64,000 nt of DNA from the NCBI RefSeq assembly GCF_002088935.1, contig NZ_NCSS01000006.1:2884407-2948406 (forward strand). Direction: 5' to 3'. Each line of letters opens with the position of its first letter. The first letter of the stretch is position 1. A model generated the notes under the pieces. The model was not told the origin of the DNA. It was given only the letters and a program-made list of their open reading frames with translations, and searched no databases. The DNA is from Henriciella litoralis (GTDB lineage: Bacteria > Pseudomonadota > Alphaproteobacteria > Caulobacterales > Hyphomonadaceae). Shown one piece after another: positions 18,351 to 27,396 of the stretch. The position numbers and the translations under genes are program-made.

Positions 18351-18728
18351 ATGAGCAAGTGCGACATGACGATGAACTTCATATCCGCGTGGAATCGCAA
18401 GGATGTCGAGGCCATCATGGCGGCGGCTTCCGAGGACATCGTCTACCACAACATACCGATGGAACCTGTTACCGGGAAGGCCGCCTTCAGGGAGGCGCTT
18501 CAACCCTTCATCTCGCGCTCCAGCCACGTCGACTGGAAGGTGCTGGACATTGCTGAAAGCGATAGCGGTGCTGTCCTGACCGAAAGGGTGGACGCGTTCG
18601 TGTTCACTGACGGAACAGAGCTGTCCATCCGGGTGATGGGCGTCTTCGAATGGAATGAGAGCGAGCATCTATCAGGCTGGCGGGACTATTTCGACCTCGC
18701 GGAATTTCAGAGGCAGATGCCGGGCTGA
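18351..18728 (+). CDS. Limonene-1,2-epoxide hydrolase-like protein
   Basis: The 125-residue SnoaL/NTF2-fold protein resembles limonene-1,2-epoxide hydrolase. It has the N-terminal FISAWNRKDVEAIM and VYHNIPMEPVTG. The Asp-Arg-Asp catalytic set is recognisable: Arg79 and Asp81 in TERVDAF, and Asp112 in WRDYFDL. Such enzymes add water to an epoxide with the Asp-Arg-Asp triad. It sits between the FadH-like gene and an OYE gene in the P450 operon, so it may open an epoxide made by the P450. A non-catalytic SnoaL-like role cannot be ruled out. Confidence 0.82.
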   Translation: MSKCDMTMNFISAWNRKDVEAIMAAASEDIVYHNIPMEPVTGKAAFREALQPFISRSSHVDWKVLDIAESDSGAVLTERVDAFVFTDGTELSIRVMGVFEWNESEHLSGWRDYFDLAEFQRQMPG

Positions 18729-18792
18729 AGATGATCTTCCGGTGACGGCACGACTACACCAATCGCGACAGGCCATAAGCGGGAGCATCAAG

Positions 18793-19944
18793 TTGGAAAA
18801 GCTCGACCCACTATTTCAGCCATTGCAGGTGAGGGATCTGGAAATCCGGGGCCGTCTGACCATGGCGCCGATGACGCGGAATTACTCGCCGGACGGCGTT
18901 CCACCCGACTTCGCCGTAGAGTTTTACGGGCGCAGGGCCGATCACGATCTCGGACTTGTGGTGACGGAAGGAATTGCCATCGACCACCCTTCTGCTATCG
19001 GAGAGTCGGGGACTGGTGGCTGGGACATTCCGGACCTGCATGGCGACGCAGCTCTTGGCGAATGGGCCAGAATTGTCAGACGGGTCAAATCCTCGGGCGC
19101 CGCCATATTTCCGCAGTTGTGGCATCAGGGAGGGCTTCGGGTCGACTATACCGGAAGACATAAGGAGGCCCGTTCGATAAGCCCATCCGGCATCTGGGGC
19201 CCGGATGATCCCGGTAATTTTTTTGCGCAAGACTATCTCGATCGCGCACGGGCATCTTCACATCCCGCCACGGATGAAGAGCTGGCGGATATTGTCGCCG
19301 CATATGGCCGCAGCGCCAAAAATGCGATCGAAGCCGGCTTTGACGGCATCGCCATACACGGAGCGCATGGCTACCTGCTGGATACGTTTTTCTGGCCCTT
19401 GACCAATCGAAGGACCGATCGGTGGGGCGGGGCGTCGCTGCGCGAGCGTGCCGCCTTTCCGGCGGCGGTGGTTCGCGAGATCAGGCAGCAGATTGGCGAC
19501 AAGCCGATCATGTTCCGTTTCTCGCAGTGGAAGCTGCACGACTACGAAGCAAAGCTTGTCACCTCTCCGGCCGAGCTGGAAGCGCTTCTCGGCCCCCTTT
19601 TGGAGGCAGGCGTCGACATTTTCGATGCAAGCACACGAAAGTTCGCCACGCCCGCCTTCGAGGGCAGCACTTTGAGTTTGGCGGCTTGGACGAAAACAGT
19701 AACCGGCAGCCTCACCATGGCCGTTGGTGGCGTTGGCCTGGCCAAGGATCTGCTGAACCGATCCGGAGCAGAGGTCGTTAGCGTCGACAATATTGATGAT
19801 GCTCGCGCCATGTTGCGCAACGGCGAATGCGATCTTGTTGGTGTCGGGCGCAGCCTTTTGAGCAATCCCGATTTCGGCAGTCGGGTAAGGTCAGGCGAAC
19901 CGCTGCGGCCCTACACGCTGGAAGCGGCGCTCACCAAGGTCTAG
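18793..19944 (+). CDS. NADH:flavin oxidoreductase (Old Yellow Enzyme family)
   Basis: About 383 residues form an FMN TIM barrel of the OYE family: MAPMTRN near the start, QLWHQGG, AIHGAHGYLLDTFFWPLTN in the active-site region, and a C-terminal GVGRSLLSNPDF. It lacks the Fe-S motif and NAD domain of its neighbour at 16294. OYE enzymes reduce activated C=C bonds with NAD(P)H. The open frame extends upstream into the epoxide-hydrolase-like gene, but TTG 18793 with GGGAG 7 bases before it directly precedes the family start (LEKLDPLFQP), so a TTG start is proposed. Confidence 0.88.
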   Translation: MEKLDPLFQPLQVRDLEIRGRLTMAPMTRNYSPDGVPPDFAVEFYGRRADHDLGLVVTEGIAIDHPSAIGESGTGGWDIPDLHGDAALGEWARIVRRVKSSGAAIFPQLWHQGGLRVDYTGRHKEARSISPSGIWGPDDPGNFFAQDYLDRARASSHPATDEELADIVAAYGRSAKNAIEAGFDGIAIHGAHGYLLDTFFWPLTNRRTDRWGGASLRERAAFPAAVVREIRQQIGDKPIMFRFSQWKLHDYEAKLVTSPAELEALLGPLLEAGVDIFDASTRKFATPAFEGSTLSLAAWTKTVTGSLTMAVGGVGLAKDLLNRSGAEVVSVDNIDDARAMLRNGECDLVGVGRSLLSNPDFGSRVRSGEPLRPYTLEAALTKV

Positions 19945-19953
19945 TAGGTCCGG

Positions 19954-21216
19954 TCAGTCTGGCAGCGCGAAACTGCGCGGCCGGCCCAGCGTGGCGGCAA
20001 GGCCAGCCGATATCACCAGCAGTCCGATCATGAAGACGAGTGCCTGATCATAGCTCCCGGTCGTATCGTACACATTGCCGACGATTGGCGGAAAGATCGC
20101 CCAGCCGATGACATGGCCCGCATAGATCATCCCATAGATCGATCCATAGCTCCGCATGCCGAAATAGCGCGCGCCCAGAAAGGCGATCATGTCGATTTCA
20201 GCACCGGCCGCAAACGCGCAAAACCCGATCGCGATGGCCGCCATCGAAGCGCTGCCGTCAAAATCGTAAAGGATCACGCAGCTCACAATCGGACAAAGAA
20301 AGGCAATCGCCGCCACGAAGGGCGGACTGATCCGATCGAGCAGCACGCCCGTGAACAGGCGGCTGACCAGCGAGCAGGGCCCGATAATTCCTGCAATGGC
20401 GGCGGCCTGCGTTGCGCTGAACCCGGCATCTGTCAGCATCGGCTGAAAGTGCTGATACAAGGCGTTGAACACGCCCGCGATCAGCAGGAGCATCAGAATG
20501 ATCTGCCAGAACTGACGCGTCATCAGTGTGCTTTTGAGGGATAGACCAGGCAGTTCGACGGGATCGATCCGGTTGCTCTTGCTGGCCTGGCGGTCGAGGT
20601 CCCCAGCGTCGCGCAGGAATGCGTAGGCGAGCGGGAGGACCGCAACTAACGTCAAGAGCGCAAGAGCGCGATAGGCTGTTCGCCACCCTTCCAGTTCAAT
20701 GATCCAGGCCGTCAGGAACGGAAAGACGGTTGAGGAAACACTCATGCCGGCCAGCGCCAGGGCAAGCGCGAGCCCACGGTTTTTCTCAAAACGGCTGGCG
20801 ATACTCATCGTCCAGATCAGCGGGCTGATGAATAGCATCAGGATCGCCATCGCGGTCCAGTTGATGTACCAGCTGAGAACCGAGGGGCCGGAAAAGCTGA
20901 GAAGCAGCAGGCCGAGAGCGTAGGCAGGCGCGCCCCAGATGCCGATACTTCGTGCACCGAACCTGTCGACAGCTCGTCCCATGAGCGGTGTCAGGAATAT
21001 CGACCCAAGGGCGCCGATGGCTATGCCCGACGTCAGTTCGCCCCGCGACCAGCCGAATTCTGCCGAAAGGGGGCCAATGAATGTGCCCAGCGTGACGGCA
21101 TGAACGGCGGCGAACCCGCATCCGACGGCAGATGCGAGGACAACGCCCCAACCCTTGCGCCATTCGTTTGCCGCAGTCGGGGGTGTCGATGAGATCGTGG
21201 CTGCGCGATCAGTCAT
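19954..21216 (-). CDS. Major facilitator superfamily transporter
   Basis: About 420 residues form 12 predicted hydrophobic helices. The loop 2-3 motif GRAVDRFGAR matches the MFS signature GxxxDRxGxR. It resembles monocarboxylate/oxalate-formate antiporter-type MFS proteins. ATG 21216 overlaps the stop of the upstream kinase-like gene by 8 bases, so the in-frame upstream codons (to 21306) are rejected. A second MFS carrier of similar type lies at 32957. It probably imports or exports an organic acid or pathway intermediate. Confidence 0.88.
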   Translation of the reverse strand: MTDRAATISSTPPTAANEWRKGWGVVLASAVGCGFAAVHAVTLGTFIGPLSAEFGWSRGELTSGIAIGALGSIFLTPLMGRAVDRFGARSIGIWGAPAYALGLLLLSFSGPSVLSWYINWTAMAILMLFISPLIWTMSIASRFEKNRGLALALALAGMSVSSTVFPFLTAWIIELEGWRTAYRALALLTLVAVLPLAYAFLRDAGDLDRQASKSNRIDPVELPGLSLKSTLMTRQFWQIILMLLLIAGVFNALYQHFQPMLTDAGFSATQAAAIAGIIGPCSLVSRLFTGVLLDRISPPFVAAIAFLCPIVSCVILYDFDGSASMAAIAIGFCAFAAGAEIDMIAFLGARYFGMRSYGSIYGMIYAGHVIGWAIFPPIVGNVYDTTGSYDQALVFMIGLLVISAGLAATLGRPRSFALPD

Positions 21217-22666
21217 TGCTGACCGGGTTTCCAGCATGTGTGGGCTGATCGCTTTGAGTATTGTTCGGCGTTGTCTGCGATTGCAGCGCGACGGCCACTT
21301 CTTCAAGGAACATTCGATAGAAGCAGAGCCCCTGGGCGGTTGCCTTCAGCGCCGGATAGTGCGCGTCGACAAAACCGCGGAACGCCGTCGCGCAGGTCGT
21401 GGAATTCCTCACCGCCCGCCAGACACGAAAATAATGAGCATTTTCTTCCCGATATTCAATTCCGCCCGCTGCCGTATAAGCCTCCATGAACGCGTCCCAC
21501 ATTCCGATGTCTTCGATGAAGGGTCGGCAGTAGCTGAGGTCCTCGCTGGCATCGCCAAGGTGGGCGAACTCCCAGTCCAGGATGGCATTGAGTTTTCCAT
21601 TTTCGACCAGCGTATTGTGAAACCCCACATCGCCGTGGACGATCGATATACGGCCGATTTCAGACGGAATATTATCCAGCAACCACTCATAGGCCGCCGC
21701 GAGCGTTGGCGATGGAAAGACGCGATTGCGCCGCCACCGGTCTTGCCATTCAAGCACATAATCGCGGACAGTGGCTTTCGGATCCGAACCGCTAGGTGAA
21801 AGGCCGACACTGGAAGGTGATATCTGATGCAACCTGGCCAGCGACTGCGCCAGCGATTCTGTAATCGACTGGCTTGCGCGCGCATCGCCCGACCAGTCTT
21901 CGGTGCCCGATCGTCCCGCGATGCAAGCGGAGATCATTGAAGGCTGGCCAAGGATACCCGTTCGGTCGAGGGCGAGGGCAGGGGCCACCGGAAAGCCGGT
22001 CTTTTCGAGGCCACGAAGCAGACTGAACTCGTCGACAACCCGCGTTTCTCCGGGGCCATATGGAAGATCGCGCCGTACGACGAGCCTGCTTTCCCGGCCT
22101 TCAGGATATCTTGCATCGAAGAACAGCGTGTCCTTGGAAAATCCTCCAGATGCACGTTGGACGCGTTCGACATCGTGACCCGGTCCGAGCGCGCTGTTGA
22201 GAAGCTGTGCGGCGAGCTCAGTGTCGACGACAACTTCGCAATCGTTGAGCTGCCTGATCGCAAGTCCTGCGGTCGACGAGGATATTTCGGCCTGGCGCTG
22301 GAGCATATCGCCGTCTGCACGGACTGCGTCCTGGACGACAACTGCGGAGATCGAGAGCTCTCCGGCTTCGATACCGTTCTGGAGCGCCTCCTGTCTCGCA
22401 CTCAGCTCATCGCCCTCGACCAGGTTCGAATTGGTGAGAACTGGCTGATCCAGGGGGCCGACAATGTCGCGATAGGCCGCCGAAGTTGGGCCGCAGATCC
22501 GGTCTCCGTGCAAGAATTGCGCGCTCAGATGCGATAGAATCTGTTGCATCATCGAGCCAGAATGCAGGGCGTCGTCGTCCTCGAGGTTAGGCAGAATTCG
22601 AAGCTGCAGCTCTGCGCTCAGGTTGGCGAGGATATCGCCTATGATCTTCTGCTCGCTCTCTTGCAT
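21209..22666 (-). CDS. APH-fold phosphotransferase-family protein
   Basis: The 485-residue protein has an N-terminal helical region of about 150 residues followed by an aminoglycoside-phosphotransferase / ACAD10-like kinase fold. The catalytic Brenner motif VHGDVGFHN (HGDxxxxN) and the metal-binding LDWEFAHLGD are intact. Such proteins phosphorylate hydroxylated small molecules; ACAD10/11-type domains act on 4-hydroxyacyl-CoAs. GGAG precedes the ATG by 7 bases. It is one of three APH-fold proteins in the window and is coupled to the MFS gene. A resistance role is unlikely in this metabolic context. Confidence 0.85.
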   Translation of the reverse strand: MQESEQKIIGDILANLSAELQLRILPNLEDDDALHSGSMMQQILSHLSAQFLHGDRICGPTSAAYRDIVGPLDQPVLTNSNLVEGDELSARQEALQNGIEAGELSISAVVVQDAVRADGDMLQRQAEISSSTAGLAIRQLNDCEVVVDTELAAQLLNSALGPGHDVERVQRASGGFSKDTLFFDARYPEGRESRLVVRRDLPYGPGETRVVDEFSLLRGLEKTGFPVAPALALDRTGILGQPSMISACIAGRSGTEDWSGDARASQSITESLAQSLARLHQISPSSVGLSPSGSDPKATVRDYVLEWQDRWRRNRVFPSPTLAAAYEWLLDNIPSEIGRISIVHGDVGFHNTLVENGKLNAILDWEFAHLGDASEDLSYCRPFIEDIGMWDAFMEAYTAAGGIEYREENAHYFRVWRAVRNSTTCATAFRGFVDAHYPALKATAQGLCFYRMFLEEVAVALQSQTTPNNTQSDQPTHAGNPVSND

Positions 22667-22740
22667 AAACTACTCCGCTCTCTGCGTTTCTGGATATTTC
22701 TGTTGGTGCCTGCAGCTCGCCGCGTTCGTGCCCGGGGAAC

Positions 22741-23466
22741 CTATTCGACGAGGTCGCGGAACTGCTCGTACAGTCTCAGTGGGTTGCTGCGGAAAGACGA
22801 CGCGACCTGCTGCGAGGATGGGTCTGGAAAGATGTCGAGCGTGTCCTGCTCGATGGCATCCATGATCGCATGCGAGATCACCTCCGGCGCGGTCCTGCCG
22901 TCCTGCTCGTGTTCTCGCGCCATTTCTGTTGATATGGGCCCCGGAAAGGCTGCAAAGACTTTCGTATTCTGCTGTTGCAGCTCAAGACGCAGAGACTGCG
23001 TCAGCGACCAGACAGCTGCCTTTGTTGCGCAGTAGCTGCTTGCAAATGGGACAGGTGCCAAGGCGCCTATCGACAGGATATTGACGATGGCGCTTTCGGG
23101 CTTTCGCCCGAGATTGGCCGCGCAGGCGCGAACAAGGCCGAGCAGTCCCCAGTAATTGGTTTCCATTTCCAGTCTCGCCTCCGACAGGTCGTCTGCCCGC
23201 AGGGATGATTTGTTGGCAAGAAAAGCGGCATTGTTGATCAGGATGTTTGCATCCGAACACTGCGATGCGGCCGCGCTCACTGTGGGAGGAGCAGTGAGGT
23301 CGATTTCGACTGGAACAACATGACTGTTGTTAAGCGTCAGGCTCGTCTCGTCGCGCGCGGCCGCATACACCTTCTTGGCTCCTGCAGAAAGAGCTGCCTC
23401 AACAAGCGTTTTCCCCAACCCCCTGTTGGCGCCCGTAATCAATACTGTTGAGCCGGTGATCTTCAC
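22741..23466 (-). CDS. Short-chain dehydrogenase, VFPD-tail subgroup
   Basis: The 241-residue SDR has TGANRGLG, INNAA in place of NNAG, and YCATK at the active site. It is a paralog of the SDRs at 12910 and 42803, sharing AKKVYAAAR and the DIFPDPSSQ segment. It starts at GTG with AAGGA about 10 bases upstream. It lies between the kinase-like gene and the CrtC/AttH-like gene on the same strand. Confidence 0.87.
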   Translation of the reverse strand: MKITGSTVLITGANRGLGKTLVEAALSAGAKKVYAAARDETSLTLNNSHVVPVEIDLTAPPTVSAAASQCSDANILINNAAFLANKSSLRADDLSEARLEMETNYWGLLGLVRACAANLGRKPESAIVNILSIGALAPVPFASSYCATKAAVWSLTQSLRLELQQQNTKVFAAFPGPISTEMAREHEQDGRTAPEVISHAIMDAIEQDTLDIFPDPSSQQVASSFRSNPLRLYEQFRDLVE

Positions 23467-23523
23467 GATTCAGGTATCCTTGTCTGGTGGGAAATGTCGG
23501 TACGCCAGAGTGCAAAGTCGCGA

Positions 23524-24585
23524 TCAGACCTTGTCGCGTGATCGCTTGTCGAAGTTATGGATGAAATGGTTAAACTGGACGTCTTGGGCGTCGCCATAAG
23601 CAATTTTTCCGTCGACCTCCCAACGGGTCTGGCTGAAATAGACGTTCATATTCTGCCAGGTCTGCCATGGCATACGCGCCTCCACGGTGCCGGTGATGTC
23701 GAACGTCCGGTCCAGCCCATCTACCAGCGTCAGATCATAGGATGTCGGCGAGACGCCATCATCTTCGCGATGAGTGAGTTTGCTCATGGTCTTGACGGGC
23801 ACGACCTCCCCCTCCTTGAAAATGTATCCCCAGCGCAAAGTGTTTTCCGGCGTGATTTGCGGATAGGCTGCTGCCCAGCTCGGATTGCGTCGCGGATCGT
23901 CGAAACCGCAGCAGTGAAACGCGAAATCGTCGTCAGCAACGCCGACGATCCAGCTCAGAGGCGGCATGATGCGTGAGGTTTCGCGGCGCTCTTCGCCCCA
24001 TGAGTGGTCACGCGAGAAATAGCCATCGATCTCATGCGTCTCGCCAAACAGGTTCAGCGAACCGGTGACTTTCATGGCCTGCGTGAAATGACCTCCGCCC
24101 GGCCGGCCTGCCGGCGGCATGATGGCTTCATTCAGGATGGAAAACGAGACATTGCGCGCCTCGTCACGATACTCGATGGCGATGCGTTTGAGCGGTTCGA
24201 TGACCTTGAACCGAAGATCCATGTCGTCTGCAACCGTAAACGCCTCAATGTCATCCTCCGGAAACGGAAGATAATGGTAATGGTTCACGTACTCGCATGA
24301 CAGCGTGGATGCCCGGATACCGGTCCAGATGTAGACGCTGGCGCTGCACATGCGAAGCACCGGGTGAAACCACATATAGATCTCACCATTGAGTTGCTTC
24401 TCAGGGATGTTGAAGCCCCAGTAGGTCGTCTCGGTTGCTGAATAGTGGCCGGATGAAGCGGGCGAGTGGAGGAATTCGTCTTCAGGCTGGCAAGGCGACA
24501 GCCGCTGCCCGTGCAGGTCAGGCATCCGGTCGACGTCGCCAATGGAAACGGTATCCGAGCGCTGATTTTTACCAGTGTTTGCCAT
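23524..24585 (-). CDS. CrtC/AttH-like (DUF7064-type) protein of unknown function
   Basis: The 353-residue protein has no signal peptide. It is rich in Trp and aromatic strands such as YWGFNIPE, MWFHPV, DGYFSRDHSWGE and NHFIHNFDKR. The layout, with SRDHSWG in the middle and a late beta-rich domain, recalls the double-lipocalin fold of AttH/hydroxyneurosporene hydratase-like proteins often found in sphingomonad degradation clusters. Function is not known. Neighbours are an SDR and a TonB receptor. Assignment to this fold is by eye only. Confidence 0.55.
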   Translation of the reverse strand: MANTGKNQRSDTVSIGDVDRMPDLHGQRLSPCQPEDEFLHSPASSGHYSATETTYWGFNIPEKQLNGEIYMWFHPVLRMCSASVYIWTGIRASTLSCEYVNHYHYLPFPEDDIEAFTVADDMDLRFKVIEPLKRIAIEYRDEARNVSFSILNEAIMPPAGRPGGGHFTQAMKVTGSLNLFGETHEIDGYFSRDHSWGEERRETSRIMPPLSWIVGVADDDFAFHCCGFDDPRRNPSWAAAYPQITPENTLRWGYIFKEGEVVPVKTMSKLTHREDDGVSPTSYDLTLVDGLDRTFDITGTVEARMPWQTWQNMNVYFSQTRWEVDGKIAYGDAQDVQFNHFIHNFDKRSRDKV

Positions 24586-24713
24586 GGTTTGTAGCTTTCA
24601 AATCTGTCCGGTCTTGGGGGCGGTTCATCTGGTGCTGAGGCCTGGAGAGCTTCTGTCACCGGTCAATCAGGAAGCGGCGGCTCTGCCCCGAAGGCATGGC
24701 CGCCGCTTGCGAT

Positions 24714-27158
24714 TTAGAACCGCTTCTGAAGCTGGATCGCGACGCTGCGACCGCGATCGATCGTCGCCATGACAAGTTCGGCATTGCCGTCCTGCGCGTT
24801 GTTTGTCCCGGGTTTGTTGGTCGCGACCAGCCCAACATACTCATTGGTGAGGTTCCGGCCGATCAGAGCCAGATCCCAGCTTTCATCGCGCGCCATCAGG
24901 CGCACGCGCGCATTCAGTTTTGTGAAGCTGTCCTGGACGGCATTCGGCGACCCACCGGCCCCCAGGGAATATTCATCAGAGTACTTCGCATCCACGTCGA
25001 TGCCGAGGGCTAGGTTTGCGCTGATCGGTTTCTCCCAGGATGCCCCGGCCATGACGACCCACTCGGGTGCGTTGGGAAGCGGTGAGTCGGTCCGGTCCTG
25101 CAGCCCGCCGACGCAACCCTGTTCAGGGGTCTGTGTCGGATAGCAACCTGCATCCTTATAGTCCGAGAAGTAACCATCATTGTAGTTGACGATGCCGTTG
25201 ACGGACAGCTCGTCGGTTAACTGTGCAGTGGCCTGAAGATCGACGCCCTGCGTGATGGCTGAGCCGGCATTCTGGATGAAGAAGCTTGTGGTCGCCGAGT
25301 CGAACTGGCTGAGCTGCAAGTCGTCGAACTCGTAACGGTAGATGGACGCAATAACGTTCGCCCGGCCATTGGCAAGGCGCGTCTTGATGCCGACCTCACC
25401 GCCGCTCGATGTCTCTTTTTCAAAGACCACGTCCTGGGCGAAGACGGAGTTGAGAAGAACAGCCGGGTTGGAAATGCCGCCGGGTTTATAGCCGGTTTTG
25501 TAGGTCACGTAGACCGTGGTGTCGGTATTCGGCTGATAGCTGAGCGTTGCCTCCGGAGAGACATTTTCTTCGTCAAATTCGTTGCGGACGGTGGTCGTCG
25601 GCGGGACGAAGATTCCGAGGCTGTTGTAGAAGGGGTCGACATAGCTGTTCCGGCTGCTGTTCTTGCCCTCCACTTTCGTAAAGCGGGCGCCCGCATCGAG
25701 TGTGAGTTTTGATGAGATATCCCATGTCACCTGGCCGAACACCGAATAGGTATCGGTCTCTCCCTCGTGTTGTGGCCAGTACCCAAGCGCCGTCGGAAGG
25801 ACGTCGTCTGCACCGTCGGGCAGCACGGTTTCGTTGATTGGAGGCAGGTACCCGAAGATGAGGCCCCGACCCACCGTGTCTGCATAGCGTTCCTGATGGT
25901 CCGCATAGGCGCCGACGATGTAGTTCAGCGGGCCGTCAAATTCAGTGGTCAGCCGGATTTCCTGGCTGATCTGCTCATCTGAAACGCCGTTTCCTCCTGG
26001 AAAATACATGTATTGAGCGTTGCTGGCATTACCGAGACCACGGACGCTTGCATCATAGTAGCCTGTCACTGACGAGATCGAGAAAAGGCCGGCATCGTAC
26101 TCAAGTTGCAGGCTCCCGAGTTTGCTTTCGGTTTCGCTGTAAGGAATGCCGTTTCGGGCAAACGGAAAATACTTGGCGAGGTTGGCATTCATTGCCGAAA
26201 CCGTCGTGCGCCCGTTCAGCTTACAATCGCCACTCGGTTCCGGCAGGTTGTATGTGTGCGATGCCCCGTCCGAGCAATACATTGCTTCATAGGTCGCACC
26301 GAGACCGTCGGTCTCCACATTGGCTGCCTGGAACTTCAGAAGCGCCGAAAAATCGCTGTTTGGCTCATACAGAACAGATATACGGCCTGCATAGCTTTCT
26401 CTCCCGCCAAGCCGGTCATCGAGCGCGCCAGGCTGCAGGGCAAAAGTCGGTTCGATTTCGACAGGATTGACGATTGGAGCCGCTACGTTCTTGAGCCAGC
26501 CCTCGCTTTGGTTGAAGCGGCCGGCGAGCCTTATCGATAGCGTATCGCTGAGCGGGATGGAGACAGCGCCCTCTGTATACTTGTCTTCTGCCTCGAACTC
26601 GTAACCGCCCTTGACGTATCCACCGAACTCGAAGTCCGGACGTGCCGTGGTGAAGGAAATGACGCCGGCAGACGCGTTCTTGCCAAAATACAGCGCTTGC
26701 GGGCCGGGCAGGGCCTGAATGCTCGCCAGGTCGAAAAACGCGCCCGAGGCTGCCGTGCCGCGGGAGATCGGAATCTCGTCTATGACCACCGCTACCGACT
26801 GGTCGACCCCGGCATCGGCCGCATTGGCCCCGCCGATACCGCGAATATTGAATGAGCCTTGGGCCCCCGTGCTTGAGGATGTCGCTGTCACATTGGGTAG
26901 CATGGCGGTAAGGCTGCGAACGTCCGAGGCGGGATTTTTGGCGAGTTCCTCCGACGTCACCGCCTGAACGGTAAGCGGCGCGCTCATCAGCGTTTCCGGG
27001 CGCTTGCGGGCTGTCACCAGGATCGTATCGGCGGTAAGCACCGCGTCCTCCGTGGCGGCCGGTTTGTCATCCGGTTCGTTCTGGGCAAATGCCGGAACAG
27101 ATACGGCGACCAGCGCCGTTGATATCATCAGTGATCTTGTGAAGTTTAGATAGCGCAT
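24714..27158 (-). CDS. TonB-dependent outer-membrane receptor
   Basis: The 814-residue receptor has a Sec signal (ending VPAFAQ), a TonB-box-like DTILVTARKRPE, a plug domain with the segment ALPGPQALYFGKNASAG and a C-terminal barrel ending in Phe. It belongs to the receptor subgroup common in organisms that use hydrophobic organics, and is a paralog of the receptor at 50022, with which it shares GPQAL[FY]FGKN and a Cys-containing extracellular loop. The start is ATG 27158 behind GGGAGGAAA; upstream in-frame codons to 27182 are rejected. It probably imports the pathway substrate. Confidence 0.95.
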   Translation of the reverse strand: MRYLNFTRSLMISTALVAVSVPAFAQNEPDDKPAATEDAVLTADTILVTARKRPETLMSAPLTVQAVTSEELAKNPASDVRSLTAMLPNVTATSSSTGAQGSFNIRGIGGANAADAGVDQSVAVVIDEIPISRGTAASGAFFDLASIQALPGPQALYFGKNASAGVISFTTARPDFEFGGYVKGGYEFEAEDKYTEGAVSIPLSDTLSIRLAGRFNQSEGWLKNVAAPIVNPVEIEPTFALQPGALDDRLGGRESYAGRISVLYEPNSDFSALLKFQAANVETDGLGATYEAMYCSDGASHTYNLPEPSGDCKLNGRTTVSAMNANLAKYFPFARNGIPYSETESKLGSLQLEYDAGLFSISSVTGYYDASVRGLGNASNAQYMYFPGGNGVSDEQISQEIRLTTEFDGPLNYIVGAYADHQERYADTVGRGLIFGYLPPINETVLPDGADDVLPTALGYWPQHEGETDTYSVFGQVTWDISSKLTLDAGARFTKVEGKNSSRNSYVDPFYNSLGIFVPPTTTVRNEFDEENVSPEATLSYQPNTDTTVYVTYKTGYKPGGISNPAVLLNSVFAQDVVFEKETSSGGEVGIKTRLANGRANVIASIYRYEFDDLQLSQFDSATTSFFIQNAGSAITQGVDLQATAQLTDELSVNGIVNYNDGYFSDYKDAGCYPTQTPEQGCVGGLQDRTDSPLPNAPEWVVMAGASWEKPISANLALGIDVDAKYSDEYSLGAGGSPNAVQDSFTKLNARVRLMARDESWDLALIGRNLTNEYVGLVATNKPGTNNAQDGNAELVMATIDRGRSVAIQLQKRF

Positions 27159-27396
27159 TTCTATTTCCTCCCTTGTCACCAATCGGTTCTGTGATCGATC
27201 GGTATTTTTTTTTGGTTCGGTTGATCTTGACGCAACGGGTCAGGTCCGCCTGATCGCGGTCGGGCGCACCTGAAGTCAGTCTGGCGCCAACCGTGCATTC
27301 ATTTATCCAGTCGAGCGGCTCGCCGCTTTTTGAGATTCCAGTCTTCCCTCCCGAGTCTTGTCTTGTATGCCGTTTCCGGCATGCCAGCCTCTTGCT

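Noticed and set aside
21209..22666. Antibiotic-resistance aminoglycoside phosphotransferase
   Set aside because: The APH fold is present, but the large N-terminal region and the acyl-CoA/transport context favour a metabolic kinase.
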